The position numbers and the translations under genes are program-made. Source: Nocardia arthritidis (GTDB lineage: Bacteria > Actinomycetota > Actinomycetes > Mycobacteriales > Mycobacteriaceae). From it: DNA of 64,000 bases. Below the pieces are notes generated by a model. That model was given only the letters and a program-made list of their open reading frames with translations, was not told where the DNA came from and ran no database searches. Below, one piece after another: positions 1 through 8,310 of this stretch. How positions within the stretch are numbered: the stretch's first letter is position 1; the number at the start of each line of letters is the position of its first letter. The stretch spans positions 7,502,001 to 7,566,000 of the forward strand of contig NZ_CP046172.1 in the NCBI RefSeq assembly GCF_011801145.1. The letters run 5' to 3'.

Positions 1-1878
1 GAGGCCCGTAAGGTGGTCGCGCAGCGCGTCTTCCAGGATCTCGTGGGCCCGGATCGGCAGGTTGGTCGGCTGGCCGGCGAGGTCGGTGCTGCCGAGGTTC
101 TGCTGCATCGCGTCGATATCGGCGTTCAACCGATCCAGCACTGGCAGCAGTTGCTCCGGTCCCTGACCGTGCCACAGTCCGTACTCCAGGCGGTGCAGTC
201 CGGTGAAGTCCGGATCGTCTACGCCGCCGGGCAATCCGTTCGCCAGTCCGTCCACCGCGGTGCCCGCGGCGCCGAAGCTGTTGTACGACGCGCCGACTCG
301 CTCCCACTCCAGTTGGGCGATCAGCCAATCGGCTTGTGCGGCAGGGATATTGCGCGCTCGCAGATCGCGGCCGACGGCGCCGAGCGCGCCGGTGAGCCGG
401 GTGAGCACCTGATGCACGTAGGCCTGGTAAGCCTCGTTCGGCGCCTTGAGTTCGGTGGCGCGGACGGGCTTGACCACCTGCGGCGCATCCGTCGCGGCGC
501 CGGTCGCCTGGACCCGCCGCGAGGACACCGGCGCCTGGCCCGACATCGCGCAGTAGATGGTGTACGCACCCGGGTTCAGCGTCGCGACCAGATCGGCAGT
601 CGTTGCGGGACCGATGTTTTCGATCTCCGCGACCACCGCGCCATCGGCGTTGACCACACTGATCTCACCGGCCTTGTTCGAGTTGTTGTGCACCGAGATC
701 GTCTGCGTGCCGGTGCGCGCCGCGGTCCACTCCGGGGCGCACGCGTCCGCGGTCACCGTCACCGTGCGCTTGGAATCCGCCGAACCCGAAGGCAGCAGCG
801 CGATGGCCACTCCGGCGATCAGTGCCGGAACCACCACCAGCGTCGCGCCCACCAGCACCGGGCGCGGACCGGCCAGCCGCTCCCACCAGTCGGGAGCGTG
901 CTCTTCGACGACCGCGGCGGGCGCGGTTTGCGTTGCGGGCGCAGCAGATTCGTCCGACTGCGACGATTCGATATTCGTCGCGGCCCCGGTTTGCGCTGCG
1001 GGCTCGGCAGATTCGGCCGCCGCCGGTTCCGTCTTCGGCGCGGGCTTGGCCGGGACGGCCCGCCCCGCGCGGACGAACAGCGGAATCACGATGGCCAAGT
1101 AGACAACCCAGGCCACCACCTGCAGCACCGTCATCTTCGGCGCGAGTTCGGTGACGCCGGTGATGAGCGAGACCCACCAGGAATTCGGGTCGACGTGTGC
1201 GGTGAGGTCGAAGGCCATCCAGCGCGCACCGGGCAGCAGGCCCGCCTCCTGGATGTCGCCGAGGCCGTATGCCAGCACACCGGCGGCGATCACGATCAGC
1301 AGCAGCGCGGTCCGGTTGAAGAACACGCCCAGGTTGAGCCGCACCGCCTGACGGAACAGCAGCCAGCACAGCGCGATCGCGGCGAGCAGGCCGAGCGCGG
1401 CGCCGACCACCGGCGCGACGGTCGTGCCCGCCGCCTTCACCGCCGTCCAAACGAACAGCGTCGTCTCCAGGCCCTCGCGGCCGACCGCGAGGAATGCGGT
1501 CACCGCGAGCGCACCGGCGCCGATTCCGGCGGCCCGCGCGACCTCACCGCGCAGATGTCCCGACAGCGTCGCGCCGACCCGGCGCATCCAGAACACCATC
1601 GCGGTGACCAGTCCGACGGCGAGCACGCTCAGCACGCCGCCGACCGCCGCCTGCGCGGAATTGGTCAGCACGCTGGTGGAGTAGCTCAGCACCGCCGCGA
1701 AGCTGCCGGCCAGCGAGACCGCGCCGAGTAGGCCGAGCCACACCGGCGCCGTCGATATCGGCCGCTCGGGGGTCGATATCCGCCGCACGGCCGCCAGCAG
1801 GATGGTGACGACCAGTCCTGCCTCCAGGCCCTCCCGCAGGCAGATGAGGAAATTGGGCACTGCCTCGGTAACGCTCAC
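1..1878 (-). CDS. efeU: EfeU-EfeO fusion iron transporter (3' end outside window)
   Basis: Reading left from a GTG at 1878, the frame stays open to the window edge (626 codons seen). The N-terminal ~270 residues are an FTR1/EfeU-type iron permease, with two REGLE motifs (CLREGLEAG near residue 14 and VGREGLETT near 115) and several membrane segments. After an Ala/Pro/Thr-rich linker and one more membrane segment comes an EfeO-like part: a cupredoxin-like stretch (VTADACAPEW), then an imelysin/M75 domain with the HxxE motif in GLHRLEYGLW. Known EfeUOB systems take up iron across the membrane using separate U and O proteins; here U and O are one polypeptide. An iron box covers the start region. 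The C-terminus lies outside the window. Confidence 0.88.
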   Translation of the reverse strand, partial: MSVTEAVPNFLICLREGLEAGLVVTILLAAVRRISTPERPISTAPVWLGLLGAVSLAGSFAAVLSYSTSVLTNSAQAAVGGVLSVLAVGLVTAMVFWMRRVGATLSGHLRGEVARAAGIGAGALAVTAFLAVGREGLETTLFVWTAVKAAGTTVAPVVGAALGLLAAIALCWLLFRQAVRLNLGVFFNRTALLLIVIAAGVLAYGLGDIQEAGLLPGARWMAFDLTAHVDPNSWWVSLITGVTELAPKMTVLQVVAWVVYLAIVIPLFVRAGRAVPAKPAPKTEPAAAESAEPAAQTGAATNIESSQSDESAAPATQTAPAAVVEEHAPDWWERLAGPRPVLVGATLVVVPALIAGVAIALLPSGSADSKRTVTVTADACAPEWTAARTGTQTISVHNNSNKAGEISVVNADGAVVAEIENIGPATTADLVATLNPGAYTIYCAMSGQAPVSSRRVQATGAATDAPQVVKPVRATELKAPNEAYQAYVHQVLTRLTGALGAVGRDLRARNIPAAQADWLIAQLEWERVGASYNSFGAAGTAVDGLANGLPGGVDDPDFTGLHRLEYGLWHGQGPEQLLPVLDRLNADIDAMQQNLGSTDLAGQPTNLPIRAHEILEDALRDHLTGL

Positions 1879-1883
1879 GCTGC

Positions 1884-1902
1884 AAAGGTAAGCCATACCT
1901 AT
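1884..1902 (-). promoter_or_regulatory. IdeR/DtxR-type iron box at the efeU start
   Basis: Bases 1886-1900 read AGGTAAGCCATACCT, an inverted repeat close to the actinobacterial IdeR/DtxR box (AGGTTAGGCTAACCT core), differing at two central symmetric positions. It lies about 8 bp upstream of the GTG start of the iron permease, where bound regulator would block transcription. This suggests iron-dependent repression. Confidence 0.7.
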
Positions 1903-2037
1903 TTGCGAGTCCAGCTTGGGCCCGGATTCGGCAACGCGGACCGCCGTGCCCCCAGAATCTCGGGCACGCCGTGTTCATCGGACCCCGCCGTGGACGCCTC
2001 GCACGAGCTGGAGATTCGACCCGAAACCGCCGCCGAT

Positions 2038-2310
2038 CAGCGCGGCGTGCCGATGCGCTGCCAGCGGCGTCCCCCGGTACCGGGCTCGCGGGGCCGGACC
2101 AGCTCGCGGCTGCGGTAGACGACACAGGTACCACAGTGGAAACTCCACGAGCGCTCCAGCCGGGTGAACGGCCACACTGCCAGAATCGCCCAGGCCGCCG
2201 TCGCATGCATTTGGTAGAGCAGCGATCACCGCGACATCGGGATCGGCGACGAACAGGCTGCGGGACCAGAGCGCGACGCTGGCCCGATAGTCGTAGCCGG
2301 ATCCGAGCAT
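2038..2310 (-). pseudogene. narI: narI (nitrate reductase gamma subunit) C-terminal remnant
   Basis: On the minus strand, two frames together spell the C-terminal end of NarI, the membrane haem-b subunit of respiratory nitrate reductase: GYDYRASVALWSRSLFVADP, then LYQMHATAAWAILAVWPFTRL, then FPLWYLCR, then VVYRSRELVRPREPG, ending at TGA 2038-2040. At least two frameshifts or small indels separate these pieces and the rest of the gene is absent. No narGHJ is seen nearby. It reads as an eroded end of a lost nar operon. Confidence 0.6.
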
Positions 2311-2329
2311 GTTCACCCCCGGCGGTGGG

Positions 2330-3346
2330 GACGATGCCGAACATCGACGCTCAGCGCGGAGCTGCGTCCCGCGCTGGCGGAGTTGGCGGCCCCGCACGAA
2401 TCGCAACTGGTCCGCACCGATCGGGACGGTTGGCGGATCGCTTCGCCCGCACTGGAATCCGAAATCCACGACGGTATCGAACCGGCCACCTCGATGCGGT
2501 TGCATCTGCTGTCCGCCGATGCGCTGCATCGGCGGCGGCGACCCGAGCGCGGTGGCGACCCGGGCGCCGTGGCGGCGGGCGGCGACGACCATCGCGCGGC
2601 ATCGACCTATATCACTGCGGCCGAGGAGCGGCTGCGATGCGTATCCGACGCCGCCGCACCGCTTTATGCCGAGACCGGGCTGGCTCTTCCGGTGCGTCGC
2701 CGCACCAGGCCGCGCTCCTCGCGGTGCGGGCGCAGACGCATCGGCGGCCCGCAGCCCGCACGAATCTGCTTGCCGCACTGGATGAAACCACGGTGGGTGT
2801 GCACAGCTCGCGACTGCTCTTCTCCAACCTGGCGATCATCGAAACTCGTTCGCGTGCAACCCCATTCGGCGAGCAGCTGGTGGAGCTCGCGGTCACCGAG
2901 GCGGCGATGATCCGGCGGCGCGCGGGCAGGCGCTCGCCGCCGCGGCCATCATCGATCTCACGCTGTCGAATTTCGAACGCGCGCGACGCAAATTCCGCCA
3001 CGCGCGTCAGCTGCTCGAATTCGGCGCGATCCGAACGGGGCGGCACGGGCGGTCCCGCCCTATGCGGGCTGGGCGGCGGCCCGGCTCGGCCTGATACTGG
3101 TCCGCCAGGGGCGGCACGCCGAGGCGACGCCGCTCATCGAGGGTGCCGTGCAGCACCGGATCCCCCTGGTCTGGCACGAAGGACGTTCTGGTCTGGCACG
3201 AAGGACGTTGGGCCTACGCAGAATTGCTGTCCGCGTGCAAGGGCGCGGCGGCTCGCGCTGTCGCACGCGACGTGCTCGACACCGCCCAGGCGGCCGGGCA
3301 TCTCGCGCAGGTCCGGCACCTGGCCGATCTGGCAGAGGCGGGATAG
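2330..3346 (+). pseudogene. Decayed regulator-like gene (LuxR/ATPase type, C-terminal helical repeats)
   Basis: No frame is open throughout, but consecutive pieces in different frames look like protein: ELRPALAELAAPHESQLVR near 2360, RAASTYITAAEERLR near 2600, SRLLFSNLAII near 2810, FERARRKFRHARQLLEFGAI near 2970, WAAARLGLILVRQGRHAEAT near 3070, and a clean end WAYAELLSACKGAAARAV to the TAG at 3344. The helical, Ala/Leu/Arg-rich repeat character resembles the C-terminal half of large ATP-dependent LuxR-family regulators; this family call is weak. One frameshift is a 22-bp tandem duplication at 3166-3209; others lie upstream. Confidence 0.5.
3166..3209 (+). repeat. 22-bp perfect tandem duplication that breaks the frame
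   Basis: Bases 3166-3187 and 3188-3209 are identical 22-bp units (each holding TCTGGCACGAAGGACGTT). Since 22 is not a multiple of 3, the second copy shifts the frame. Deleting one copy joins the upstream piece (IEGAVQHRIPLVWHEGR) directly to WAYAELLSACKG in one frame. Confidence 0.9.
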
Positions 3347-3511
3347 CCCCATCGACTTCGCCCAAGGCCCTCCACCAGACCGCACGGTACGAGTACGCTT
3401 CGAAACTGCTCCAGCTACGTTGCAGCTATATCGCGCTGAGGCCGGGTCGACCGGCCGTTCGACCACGCACTCGGTAACAGTTCGACCAACTCGACCGGGA
3501 ACGGGAGTGAG

Positions 3512-4297
3512 ATGGCTGGGACCTTGCTCGTCGCCGTCTGCGCCGCCGCGATCGCGGTGGCGATATTCCTGGCCGGAGATCGGCTGCGTCCGGAATCCTG
3601 GCGGCAGTCCGGCGACGAAACATCGGGCGCGCTGGCCCTCGATCTGGTCAAGACGTTCTTCACCGCCGTTGTCGCATTCATCTTCATCGTCTGCTGGCAA
3701 CAGCACCAGAGCGCGCACGATCACACCGTCGCCGAGGCGAAGGGCCTGCTCGACACCTATTGGGCCGCGCAGGCCCTGCCGCCATCGGAGCGGACACAGG
3801 TGCAGTCGCTCGTGCGCGGCTACACCGGGCAGGTGATCGAGCAGGAGTGGCCGCTGATGGAGAATCGCGGCCGGCTCAGCGAGTCCGCCGCGGATACGCT
3901 CGCCACTCTGCGCGAGACGGCGGCGGCGCTGCGTTCGCCCGACCCGATCGTCACCGACGCGCGGTCCCGAACGCTGGCCGGCCTCGACCAGGTCGTGCGG
4001 GCCCGCGGCGACCGTGCCATCGACCTGAACCGCAATATTCCGCAATTCCTTTATCTCACATTGTATTTCGGCACCGCCCTGGTCTTGCTCAATCCGGTCC
4101 TCACCGGAATCAGGGTTACCTGGCGCAGCGTCACGATGATCGCGCTGCTCGGGATCGTCGTCGGTTGTGCGCTGTTGGCGCTGCGCGATATGGAGCGGCC
4201 GTTCTCCAGCGTCATGGGGATCTCGAAGGATGCGTTCGTCTACACCCAGTCACAGATCGAGCAGCCGCCCAGCGAACCCGGTGACAGCGCCAAATGA
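3512..4297 (+). CDS. DUF4239-type membrane protein
   Basis: A 261-residue integral membrane protein with four clear hydrophobic segments: near residues 3-20, 49-66, 182-202 and 210-228. The N-terminal pair and C-terminal pair flank a soluble region of about 110 residues rich in charged helix. This layout matches the DUF4239 (bestrophin-like) family, whose function is unknown. The ATG at 3512 follows GGGAGTGAG. The stop overlaps the ATG of the next gene by 4 bases (ATGA), so the two are probably translated together. Confidence 0.8.
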   Translation: MAGTLLVAVCAAAIAVAIFLAGDRLRPESWRQSGDETSGALALDLVKTFFTAVVAFIFIVCWQQHQSAHDHTVAEAKGLLDTYWAAQALPPSERTQVQSLVRGYTGQVIEQEWPLMENRGRLSESAADTLATLRETAAALRSPDPIVTDARSRTLAGLDQVVRARGDRAIDLNRNIPQFLYLTLYFGTALVLLNPVLTGIRVTWRSVTMIALLGIVVGCALLALRDMERPFSSVMGISKDAFVYTQSQIEQPPSEPGDSAK

Positions 4298-5238
4298 ACC
4301 CGCGGTCCCCCGGACGCCTGCGCGGCTTGCTGACGGCCGGTGCCGTCCTGTCCGCGGCGATGCTCTCCGGAGGCAGGTCCGCCGCCGAACCGGTGGTCCC
4401 GAATCTGCCGTTCATCGCCGATATCGCGACCGGCAGCACCGCACCGACGGCCGCGCCGACCGGCAGTGCGGAAATCGGCAAACCACTCGCGTTGACACCC
4501 GAGATCGTCAGCGCCGCAGCGGATTACGATTCCGTAGCGGATCCCGGCTATCACCCGATCGCGCTCGGCCCCGCCGACGGCCCCCTCTCGGCGGCGTGCG
4601 CGGGCAGCGCGGCGGCGGCCGGGTCGGCGCTGCTGCTCGGATCCGCGGCGGGCAGCGGCCCGCTCGGGCCCGCGGCGATCATTCCCGGCTCGGCCGAATT
4701 GGCGATGGGCTCGGTCGCCCCCATGCTGCTGGGTTCGGCGGCGCCCGCGATCGGCTCGGCGACCGTACTGCTCGGCGTCACCGGATCCGCGATGACCGGC
4801 TCCGCGACGGCCGCCCTGCTGGCAGCCACCGGATCCACGCTGACCGGCTCGGGCGTGCCCGCGCTGCTCGGCTCGGCGGCGACCGACTCCGCGGCCGCCG
4901 CGCTACTGCTCGGCGTATTGGCCGCGCCGGGCGCCGGCAGTGCCGCCGCCGCGGGTAGCGCGCTGGTTCCTTGTTTGCTTGCCGTACCGGTAATTCCACC
5001 GACGCCCGGATTTCCGCTCGTCATCCCGCCTGCCGCCGCGCCACCCGGCGCACCCGTCGTGCCACAGCCCCCAGCGCCGCTACCCGCCGCCGCGCCGCAA
5101 CCGGTCGCCGCGATCCCGCCGATCCCCTCGGCGGCCGAACCGGCGCCGCCGGTCGAGTTCGGCACCCTGGAGCTGGTCACGGTGCTGATCGTGACGATCA
5201 TCGCCGCGTCGACGGCCAAGCGCGCGACCCAAGGGTGA
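4294..5238 (+). CDS. Secreted Gly-Ser-Ala repeat protein
   Basis: A 314-residue low-complexity protein. Residues 1-31 look like a signal peptide (basic start, then LLTAGAVLSAAML, then small residues). Residues ~95-230 are built from many GSA/GSAT units spaced by short hydrophobic runs, followed by a Pro-rich stretch (230-290). The C-terminus has a membrane-like segment (LVTVLIVTIIAAS) and a short basic tail. I do not recognise the family. Start-stop overlap with the DUF4239 gene suggests the two are produced together, perhaps as an envelope pair. Confidence 0.65.
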   Translation: MNPRSPGRLRGLLTAGAVLSAAMLSGGRSAAEPVVPNLPFIADIATGSTAPTAAPTGSAEIGKPLALTPEIVSAAADYDSVADPGYHPIALGPADGPLSAACAGSAAAAGSALLLGSAAGSGPLGPAAIIPGSAELAMGSVAPMLLGSAAPAIGSATVLLGVTGSAMTGSATAALLAATGSTLTGSGVPALLGSAATDSAAAALLLGVLAAPGAGSAAAAGSALVPCLLAVPVIPPTPGFPLVIPPAAAPPGAPVVPQPPAPLPAAAPQPVAAIPPIPSAAEPAPPVEFGTLELVTVLIVTIIAASTAKRATQG

Positions 5239-5439
5239 CCGACAGCCGATCGAATGCGGTGACTCGACGTGGCTTTCTTGTGCTGGTTCGTGGCTCGGCA
5301 CATCGTACGAGCAATGGCGCGACCGCATCGGCGGTCCGTAGCCGCCGAGCAGTGAGATCCGTTGCGCGATGCCCGGTTTCGCCGAGAACGAGCCGGGTAT
5401 GGCGGCCCTGTCCCTGATCCCATCGGTGGAGGAGCCACC

Positions 5440-8307
5440 ATGCGGGAGGCCGAACGACGGCGGCTCGCCGAGGCGCTGCGCGGGTGCGTGGCGGGCGAGG
5501 TGCGTTTCGACGATGGCAGCCGGGCCATGTACGCCAACGACGCGTCGATCTACCGGCAGGTCCCGGTCGGCGTCGTCGTGCCGCGCGACGCCGACGACGT
5601 GCGCGGCGCGCTGGCGGTGTGCCGCGATTTCGGGGCCGCGGTCCTCGCGCGCGGCTGCGGCACCGGGCTGGCCGGTCAAAGCGTCAATGCCGCAGTGGTT
5701 TTCGATTTTTCCAAATATCTGAACTCGATACTCGAGATCGATGCGGACCGGCGGCTCGCCCGGGTGCAGCCGGGTGTCATCTGCGATGAATTGCGCTCGG
5801 CCGCCGCACCTTTCGGTCTGACCTTCGCGCCCGATCCGGCAACCCACGACCGCTGCACCATCGGCGGCATGATCGGCAACAACTCCTGCGGCACCCACTC
5901 CGTGCTCGGCGGAAAGACCGTGGACAACGTGCTGTCGATGACGGTATTGACCGCCGACGGAACGGAATTGACCGTTGGCCCGACACCCCCGGCCGAACTG
6001 GCCGCCCGGCGACGCGAGCCGGGACGGGTCGGCGACATCTACCGCGCGCTCACCGAACTGCGCGACGAATACACGGCCCTGATCCGCACCCGCTACCCCG
6101 ATATTCCCCGGCGGGTTTCCGGATACAACCTCGATGCGCTGTTGCCCGAGAACGGCTTCGATACCGCCAAGGCGTTGGTCGGCACCGAGTCCACCTGTGT
6201 GCTCGTGCTGGAGGCGACGCTGCGGCTCATTCCGAATCCGAGTCATCGCGCGCTGCTCGTGGTCGGCTATCCGGATGCGGCGACCGCGGCCGACCATGTC
6301 ACCGAATTCCACGATCCGCAGCTGGTCGGTCTGGAATGCTTCGACGCCGGTGTACTCGACAACCTGCGCAAACACCTTGGCAGCCAACCGAGTTCGGCGG
6401 AATTGCCGTCCGGGCGGGCCTGGCTGCTCGCCGAATACGGCGCCGACGACCAGGATCGGGCCACCGCCGCCGCGACACGAGTCGGGGATCGGATCGGCGC
6501 GCCCGGCTCGGCACGGATATTCGAAGATCCGGACGAGCAGGACGAGGTCTGGGAAATACGCCGCAGCGCAATCGAATTCGCCCGCATTCCGGGCGAGCAT
6601 GCCGGACTCGCCGGGTGGGAGGACGCGGCGGTCGCGCCGGAGGTGCTCGGCGACTACCTGCGCGACTACTGTGCGCTGGTCGCGCGGTACGGCTATCACA
6701 CCGTGCTGTTCGGGCATTTCGGCCAGGGCTGTGTGCACAACCGGCTGGACCTGGATTTCCGCACCGCCGACCGGGTGGCCGCCTTCTCCCGATTCCTGGC
6801 GGACGCGGGCGATCTGGTGGTGCGCTACGGCGGATCATTGTCCGGCGAACACGGTGACGGGCAGTTGCGGGCCGACCAGCTGGTCAAGATGTTCGGGCCC
6901 GACCTGGTGACGGCGTTCCGGAAATTCAAGGCGATCTTCGATCCCGAGGGCCGGATGAATCCGGGCAAGGTGGTGGACCCCTTCCGGCCCGACCAGAATC
7001 TGCGCTCCGGACCGGACAGCAAAGTGCGAACCGTCCGAACCCATTTCGCGTATCGGGACGACGAACGCGGATTCGCCGACGCCGCGAACCGATGCTTCGG
7101 CGTCGGCAAGTGCAGGCATCTCGATGGCGGCGTGATGTGCCCGAGCTTCATGGTGACCCGCGAGGAACAGCATTCGACGCGCGGCCGGGCCCGGCTGCTG
7201 TTCGAGATGATGGAGGGTCATCTCGCCGACGGGCCGGGCTGGCGCGATCCGCACGTCAAAGGCGCACTAGATCTTTGCCTGTCCTGCAAGGGCTGCCGCT
7301 CCGACTGTCCCGTCGGGGTGGATATGGCCACCTACAAGGCGGAATTCCTCTCGCACTATTACGCCCGCCGACTGCGGCCGCGAGCGGCCTACGCGCTCGG
7401 GTTGATTCCGTTGTGGGCCAAGGCCGCCAGTCACGCACCCCGGCTCGCCAACGCGGCCCTGCGCGCACCGGGCCTCGGCCGGATGCTGAAGTTCGCGGCG
7501 GGCGTCGCACCGGAACGCGCGGCGCCCTCGTTCGCGCACAACACCTTTCGCTCCTGGTTCGGCGGACGGCAGTCGGCGGCGGGCGAACCGGTGCTGCTGT
7601 GGCCGGATACCTTCACCAACTATTTCCAGCCCGGCATCGGCATGGCCGCGGTCGAGGTGCTGACGGACGCCGGTTGTGCCGTACAGCTCCCGGACCGTCA
7701 ACTATGTTGTGGCAGGCCGCTTTACGACTACGGCATGGTACCCACCGCCAAGCGGTGGCTGCGCCGCGCCGTCGACGCGCTCGGCCCGGCCGCGGCCGCC
7801 GGACTCCCGGTGATCGGGCTCGAACCCAGCTGCGTCGCGGTATTCCGCGACGAACTGCGCAACCTGTTTCCCGACGACCTGGACGCGCATCGGGTCGCCA
7901 ACGCCACCCGCACCCTCGGCGAATACCTGGTCGAACACGGCTATCACCCGCCCCGCCTGGCCCGGGACGCATTGGTGCAGACCCACTGTCACGACCATGC
8001 CGTCCTGCGTCCGGACGCCGACCGTGAGCTGCTCGCCGCCATGGGCGTCTCGGCCCGGTATCCCGATTCCGGATGTTGCGGTATGGCGGGCAGTTTCGGC
8101 TTCGAACGCGGTGAGCGCTATCGGGTGTCGATCGCCGCCGCGCAGCGGGTCATCCTGCCGCAGGTGCGTCGAGCAGAACCCGAAACCCTGCTGATCGCCA
8201 ATGGTTTCAGCTGCCGCGAGCAAATCGCCCAGGCGACCGGACGGCAGCCGCTGCACCTGGCCCAAGCGATCCAATTGGCCATCGACGACGAGAAGGGCAC
8301 GAAATAA
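5440..8307 (+). CDS. FAD-linked oxidase with Fe-S and CCG domains (D-lactate dehydrogenase type)
   Basis: A 955-residue flavo-iron-sulfur protein. Residues ~40-260 are a PCMH/FAD-binding domain (GCGTGLAGQSVNAAVV, IGNNSCGTHSVLGGKT) and ~270-530 an FAD-oxidase C-terminal domain (VLFGHFGQGCVHNRLDLDF, SLSGEHGDGQLR). Then come two 4Fe-4S motifs (GKCRHLDGGVMCPS and CLSCKGCRSDCPVG) and two CCG cysteine motifs (LCCGRPLYDYG, SGCCGMAGSFGFERG). This order matches GlcD/GlpC-type fusions that oxidise D-lactate, glycolate or D-2-hydroxyglutarate into the respiratory chain; the exact substrate cannot be read off. The ATG at 5440 is chosen because GGTGGAGGAG precedes it; an in-frame ATG at 5362 lacks such a site. 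Only 3 bases separate it from the next gene. Confidence 0.85.
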   Translation: MREAERRRLAEALRGCVAGEVRFDDGSRAMYANDASIYRQVPVGVVVPRDADDVRGALAVCRDFGAAVLARGCGTGLAGQSVNAAVVFDFSKYLNSILEIDADRRLARVQPGVICDELRSAAAPFGLTFAPDPATHDRCTIGGMIGNNSCGTHSVLGGKTVDNVLSMTVLTADGTELTVGPTPPAELAARRREPGRVGDIYRALTELRDEYTALIRTRYPDIPRRVSGYNLDALLPENGFDTAKALVGTESTCVLVLEATLRLIPNPSHRALLVVGYPDAATAADHVTEFHDPQLVGLECFDAGVLDNLRKHLGSQPSSAELPSGRAWLLAEYGADDQDRATAAATRVGDRIGAPGSARIFEDPDEQDEVWEIRRSAIEFARIPGEHAGLAGWEDAAVAPEVLGDYLRDYCALVARYGYHTVLFGHFGQGCVHNRLDLDFRTADRVAAFSRFLADAGDLVVRYGGSLSGEHGDGQLRADQLVKMFGPDLVTAFRKFKAIFDPEGRMNPGKVVDPFRPDQNLRSGPDSKVRTVRTHFAYRDDERGFADAANRCFGVGKCRHLDGGVMCPSFMVTREEQHSTRGRARLLFEMMEGHLADGPGWRDPHVKGALDLCLSCKGCRSDCPVGVDMATYKAEFLSHYYARRLRPRAAYALGLIPLWAKAASHAPRLANAALRAPGLGRMLKFAAGVAPERAAPSFAHNTFRSWFGGRQSAAGEPVLLWPDTFTNYFQPGIGMAAVEVLTDAGCAVQLPDRQLCCGRPLYDYGMVPTAKRWLRRAVDALGPAAAAGLPVIGLEPSCVAVFRDELRNLFPDDLDAHRVANATRTLGEYLVEHGYHPPRLARDALVQTHCHDHAVLRPDADRELLAAMGVSARYPDSGCCGMAGSFGFERGERYRVSIAAAQRVILPQVRRAEPETLLIANGFSCREQIAQATGRQPLHLAQAIQLAIDDEKGTK

Positions 8308-8310
8308 CCC

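Noticed and set aside
13..1731. Long plus-strand open frame of 572 codons
   Set aside because: Arg/His/Gly-rich translation without family features; it is the antisense shadow of the EfeU-EfeO gene.
1971..3836. 621-codon plus-strand open frame across the pseudogene region
   Set aside because: It runs through three unrelated pieces and into the DUF4239 gene in the wrong frame; composition is Arg/Pro-rich shadow type.
5239..5439. Possible riboswitch or leader before the FAD-linked oxidase
   Set aside because: Only short, imperfect CCCGG/CCGGG pairings were found and no known riboswitch core.
5080..6738. 552-codon minus-strand open frame
   Set aside because: Antisense shadow of the FAD-linked oxidase.
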